Assembly (NCBI RefSeq): GCF_010731895.1
Contig: NZ_AP022596.1
Location: 4,588,001-4,652,000 of the forward strand
Reading direction: 5' to 3'
Length of the DNA stretch: 64,000 bases
Origin: Mycolicibacterium helvum
GTDB taxonomy: Bacteria > Actinomycetota > Actinomycetes > Mycobacteriales > Mycobacteriaceae
Shown here: positions 61,183 to 64,000 of the stretch, piece by piece
Layout of the letters: every line of letters begins with the position of its first letter
How positions within the stretch are numbered: position 1 is the stretch's first letter
The notes under the pieces: model-generated
Told to the model about the DNA's origin: nothing
Seen by the model: only the letters and a program-made list of their open reading frames with translations
Databases searched by the model: none
Translations under genes and position numbers: made by a program

Positions 61183-62345
61183 CCATGGCAGGACTCATTC
61201 GGGACAGCGACGAGCACAAAGCGATCCGCGAGAGCGTGGCGGGCATCGCCGATCGCTATGGGCAGCAGTACTTTCTGGCGCGGGGCCGCGCGGGCGAGGG
61301 CATCGAGGAACTCTGGAAGGACCTCGGCGCCGCCGGCCTGCTCGGCGTTCACCTGCCCGAAGCCTACGGCGGCGGCGGCGGGGGTATGGCCGAGGCCGTC
61401 GTGGTGGTCGAAGAACTTGCCGCCCATGGCATGCCGATGCTCATCTGGGTGATCTCCCCGGCCATCTGCGGCAGCATCATCGCCATCCATGGCTCCGAAC
61501 AGATGAAGCAGCGGTGGCTACCCGGGATTGCCGATGGCAGCCAGAAGGTGGCGTTCGGTCTCACCGAACCCGACGCCGGATCCAACAGCCACAATGTCAA
61601 GACAACAGCGCGCAAGACCGCTGACGGCTGGGTGCTTTCGGGATCGAAGTACTACATCTCCGCCATCGATCAGAGCGACGCTCTGCTGGTGGTGGCACGC
61701 GATGGCGACCTGTCCACCCCGGAGAAGTCCAAGCTGTCGCTGTTCGTGGTGCCGACCGATGTGAAAGGCCTGACCTACCAGCAGATCGATACCTCGATCG
61801 TCTCGCCGGACAAGCAGTTCACCGTCTTCCTCGACGAGGTCGAGATCGGCGAGGACGCGTTGATCGGACAGGCAGGCAACGGGCTGCGACAGGTGTTCGA
61901 CGGATTGAATCCCGAACGAATTCTGGTTGGTGCCATCTGCGGTGGCGTCGGACGGTTCGCCATCGAGAAGGCCGTCGCCTACGCCAAGGAGCGCACGGTC
62001 TGGTCGACCCCGATCGGCGCGCACCAGGGCATCGCTCATCCGCTGGCCGAGAGCCACATTGCCGTGGAGCTGAGCCGGCTGGCCACCGCGCTGTCCGCCC
62101 AGCAGTTCGACGCGGGCGAGTCCGCCGGTGAAGCGGCGAACATCGCCAAGTTCTCGGCATCCGAAGCCGCGCTGAAGGCACTGGACCAGGCCATCCAAAC
62201 CCACGGCGGAAACGGTCTCTCCCACGAATACGGGCTCTCGGAACTGTGGTTCCTGACCAGGCTGATGCGCACCGCTCCGGTCAGCCGGGAGATGGTGCTC
62301 AACTTCGTCGCGCAAACCTCGCTCGGCCTGCCCCGTTCGTACTGA
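61179..62345 (+). CDS. Acyl-CoA dehydrogenase
   Basis: 388 residues with the three ACAD domains: helical N-terminus ('LAAHGMPMLIWVISPAICGSI'), middle beta domain ('AFGLTEPDAGSNSHNVKTTARK', 'SKYYISAIDQSDALLVVARDG'), C-terminal helices ('YAKERTVWSTPIGAHQGIAHPLAE', 'QTHGGNGLSHEYGLS'). It introduces the trans-2 double bond with FAD, passing electrons to ETF. The ATG overlaps the previous stop; a second ATG two codons on is possible. The position before the CrtI-like gene suggests two successive dehydrogenations. Confidence 0.92.
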   Translation: MTMAGLIRDSDEHKAIRESVAGIADRYGQQYFLARGRAGEGIEELWKDLGAAGLLGVHLPEAYGGGGGGMAEAVVVVEELAAHGMPMLIWVISPAICGSIIAIHGSEQMKQRWLPGIADGSQKVAFGLTEPDAGSNSHNVKTTARKTADGWVLSGSKYYISAIDQSDALLVVARDGDLSTPEKSKLSLFVVPTDVKGLTYQQIDTSIVSPDKQFTVFLDEVEIGEDALIGQAGNGLRQVFDGLNPERILVGAICGGVGRFAIEKAVAYAKERTVWSTPIGAHQGIAHPLAESHIAVELSRLATALSAQQFDAGESAGEAANIAKFSASEAALKALDQAIQTHGGNGLSHEYGLSELWFLTRLMRTAPVSREMVLNFVAQTSLGLPRSY

Positions 62346-62376
62346 CCACCCGACACCGGACTGAAGGAGAATGACG

Positions 62377-63699
62377 ATGACGTCAGCAGAAAACACGTTC
62401 GACGCCGTGGTGATCGGCGCGGGTGCGGGAGGCCTCTTCACGGCCGCTCGCCTGACCAAGCTCGGCTACCGCACACTGGTGGTCGAGACGCTGGACAAGG
62501 TCGGCGGTCGGGCCTCCACCGACGATATTGACGGCTTCAAGGTCAACAACGGCGCCATCGTCATCGAGGTCGGTGGCATCACCGAAGAGACCTGCAACGA
62601 GGTGGGCGCGCGCTTCGACATCCGTGAGCCGCAGCCGCCGATCCTGTACCGCATCGCGGGTAAGGACGTCGACGTCACCGGCGGCGGCTGGGGTTTCCTG
62701 CTCGGCAAGCTGACCCGGCAGGGTGCCAAGCTGGTCAAGGGAATCGGGGCGGCCCGCAACGATTCCGGTCTGCCCGAGGACGAACTGTCCACCGCTGACT
62801 GGGTGTCCAAATACACCAAGAACGAGGGTGTGCACGGGATCTTCCGCAACATGTGCGCCTCGGTGTTCGCGGTGGGCTCACAGGATCTGCCGGCCCGGGT
62901 GTTCCTCACCTACTTCACCCGCAAGAGTGCGTTCAAACGCTTTGGTTTCCATCCCGAAGGCACCATCGGCATCTGGCGCGCACTGGCCGACGCGGTGGTG
63001 GCCAACGGTGGCCAGCTTTGGCTGTCAACGCCGGTGACGAAGATCCACAAGGGCGACGGTGACGTCGTGACCGGGATCGACGTCATCCGCAACGGTGAGA
63101 CGGTGCGGATCGACGCACCCGTGGTGGTCAGCGATATCGGTCCCGCCGGCACCGTCCGGCTGATCGGCGAGGAGAACGTTCCGCCGGATTACCAGGACCT
63201 GGTGAAGAAGGCGGACCGTCCGACATCGATGATCACGGTGAACTTCGCCAGCCAGGAACGTCTCGTCGACGTGCCCGGCATGCTCAGCTTCGCGAAATCG
63301 CGCCGACTGGCCTACATCGCGAACTTCACCGACGTGTGCCCCGAGATGGCGCCGGCGGGCTGGAATCTCTACGCGGGCACCTCCGTGCCCGACAATCCGA
63401 CCGGCGACTTCGACGAGGCGGCCGAAACCGAGTTCCTGCTACAGGATCTGCGGGAGAACATCGAGGACTTCGACAACCGTGCCCGCATCCTCAATATCGC
63501 CGTCACCCGCGACGAATGGCCCCCGCAACGTGCCGTCGCCGGCTACGACCTCACTCACGACACCCCGTTCCGGAACCTGTGGAACGTCGGCGACGGGGTC
63601 AAGGAGTACGCGAACGGTGGCACCACCGCCTGTGCTGAGACGGCGAAACTGGTTGTCGACAAGATCGTGGCGGCTCACCGGCCGGCGGTGTCGCGCTGA
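62377..63699 (+). CDS. Phytoene-desaturase (CrtI)-like FAD oxidoreductase
   Basis: About 440 residues. 'DAVVIGAGAGGLFTAARLTKLGYRTLVVE' is the FAD-binding beta-alpha-beta unit, followed by 'DKVGGRAST', a mid-domain 'GTIGIWRALADAVVANGG' and the C-terminal 'PFRNLWNVGDGVKEYANGG' second FAD site. It belongs to the CrtI/amine-oxidase fold that desaturates or isomerises polyenes, carotenoids and some sterol-like molecules. AAGGAG is properly placed for the ATG at 62377 rather than that at 62371. Together with the CrtC-like and GGR-like proteins, it hints at an isoprenoid substrate. Confidence 0.88.
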   Translation: MTSAENTFDAVVIGAGAGGLFTAARLTKLGYRTLVVETLDKVGGRASTDDIDGFKVNNGAIVIEVGGITEETCNEVGARFDIREPQPPILYRIAGKDVDVTGGGWGFLLGKLTRQGAKLVKGIGAARNDSGLPEDELSTADWVSKYTKNEGVHGIFRNMCASVFAVGSQDLPARVFLTYFTRKSAFKRFGFHPEGTIGIWRALADAVVANGGQLWLSTPVTKIHKGDGDVVTGIDVIRNGETVRIDAPVVVSDIGPAGTVRLIGEENVPPDYQDLVKKADRPTSMITVNFASQERLVDVPGMLSFAKSRRLAYIANFTDVCPEMAPAGWNLYAGTSVPDNPTGDFDEAAETEFLLQDLRENIEDFDNRARILNIAVTRDEWPPQRAVAGYDLTHDTPFRNLWNVGDGVKEYANGGTTACAETAKLVVDKIVAAHRPAVSR

Positions 63700-64000
63700 C
63701 GGGCATTGCCGAGCGGATCGCGTTCGCCCGCAGCGTCCTGTTCGTTCCCGGTGACCGCCCCGACCGTTTTGGCAAAGCCGTCGCCAGCGGTGCCGATCTC
63801 GTCGTCGTGGACCTGGAAGACGCTGTCGGAATCGAGGACAAGCTCGCCGCGCGAGCGGCGGTAGACCAGTTCCTCGGCACCGGTGTGCCGGTGGCGGTTC
63901 GGATCAATGGCAGCGCCACCGAGTGGTTCGACGGCGACGTCGAAACCGTGTCACGGCGGCAATGCGCGGTCATGGTTCCCAAGGCGCACAGCGTGTCTGA
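63696..64000 (+). CDS. CitE/HpcH-type CoA ester lyase, 5' part (runs off the window)
   Basis: The visible 101 codons read 'ARSVLFVPGDRPDRFGKAVAS', 'GADLVVVDLEDAVGIEDKLAAR', 'VPVAVRINGSATEWF', 'AVMVPKAHSV', the N-terminal half of a HpcH/HpaI aldolase or CitE-like malyl-CoA/citramalyl-CoA lyase barrel, including the 'DLEDAV' metal site. It would split a 3-hydroxyacyl-CoA into acetyl-CoA or glyoxylate plus an acid or aldehyde. No ATG, GTG or TTG lies in frame near the family start; CTG at 63696 overlaps the upstream stop as CTGA, so a non-standard start is likely. The gene continues beyond the right edge. Confidence 0.75.
   Translation, partial: MTGIAERIAFARSVLFVPGDRPDRFGKAVASGADLVVVDLEDAVGIEDKLAARAAVDQFLGTGVPVAVRINGSATEWFDGDVETVSRRQCAVMVPKAHSVS

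Overview
The window looks like a chromosomal segment of a non-tuberculous Mycobacterium (Mycolicibacterium type). The evidence is high GC, a PGRS-type glycine-rich surface protein, a SigK/RskA/fasciclin module, a complete yrbE-mce locus, and a core block in the same order as my recollection of M. tuberculosis: dacB2, a SnoaL-like gene, rpsP-KH-rimM-trmD, lppW, rplS, lepB, rnhB, DUF2469, YraN, ComM, DprA. All names come from reading the translations; no database search was run.

Layout. (1) 1-9.8 kb, minus strand: a small hypothetical gene and a 3,054-residue secreted PGRS-like protein that lacks a PE domain and carries two separate seven-bladed YVTN-type beta-propellers inside the glycine-rich repeat. 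(2) 9.8-13.5 kb: two adjacent decayed copies of dacB2, then a CysJ-like flavoprotein with a good IdeR iron box in front. (3) 13.5-17.5 kb: a SnoaL-like gene, then a geranylgeranyl-reductase-like flavoprotein and an MPT70/MPT83-type fasciclin protein facing sigK-rskA. The shared intergenic region holds similar SigK-like promoters pointing both ways. (4) 18-33.3 kb: the conserved ribosome, tRNA-modification, signal-peptidase and DNA-processing block. It is interrupted by a drug-efflux MFS transporter with a C-terminal winged helix and by an accessory patch (ROK repressor, DHA1 efflux pump, two small unknown genes, HAD phosphatase, protease remnant).

(5) 33.7-43.1 kb: yrbEA-yrbEB-mceABCDEF, a lipid importer with nearly all genes overlapping or abutting. 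(6) 43.1-64 kb: a large catabolic cluster with three SDRs, four crotonases (one fused to a SnoaL-like domain), a Rieske dioxygenase alpha/beta pair, two thiolases, an HMG-CoA-synthase-like/DUF35 fusion, two acyl-CoA ligases, a metallo-beta-lactamase-fold hydrolase, a DUF7064/CrtC-like protein, a MaoC hydratase, an acyl-CoA dehydrogenase, a CrtI-like flavoprotein and the start of a CitE-like lyase. Adjacency and shared cis-elements suggest import by the Mce system, activation by the ligases, oxygenation by the Rieske enzyme, and beta-oxidation-like and retro-aldol or Claisen-type cleavage. The substrate is not evident; a hydrophobic cyclic, aromatic or isoprenoid compound is my inference. This Mce-coupled pathway is the best candidate for an undescribed system.
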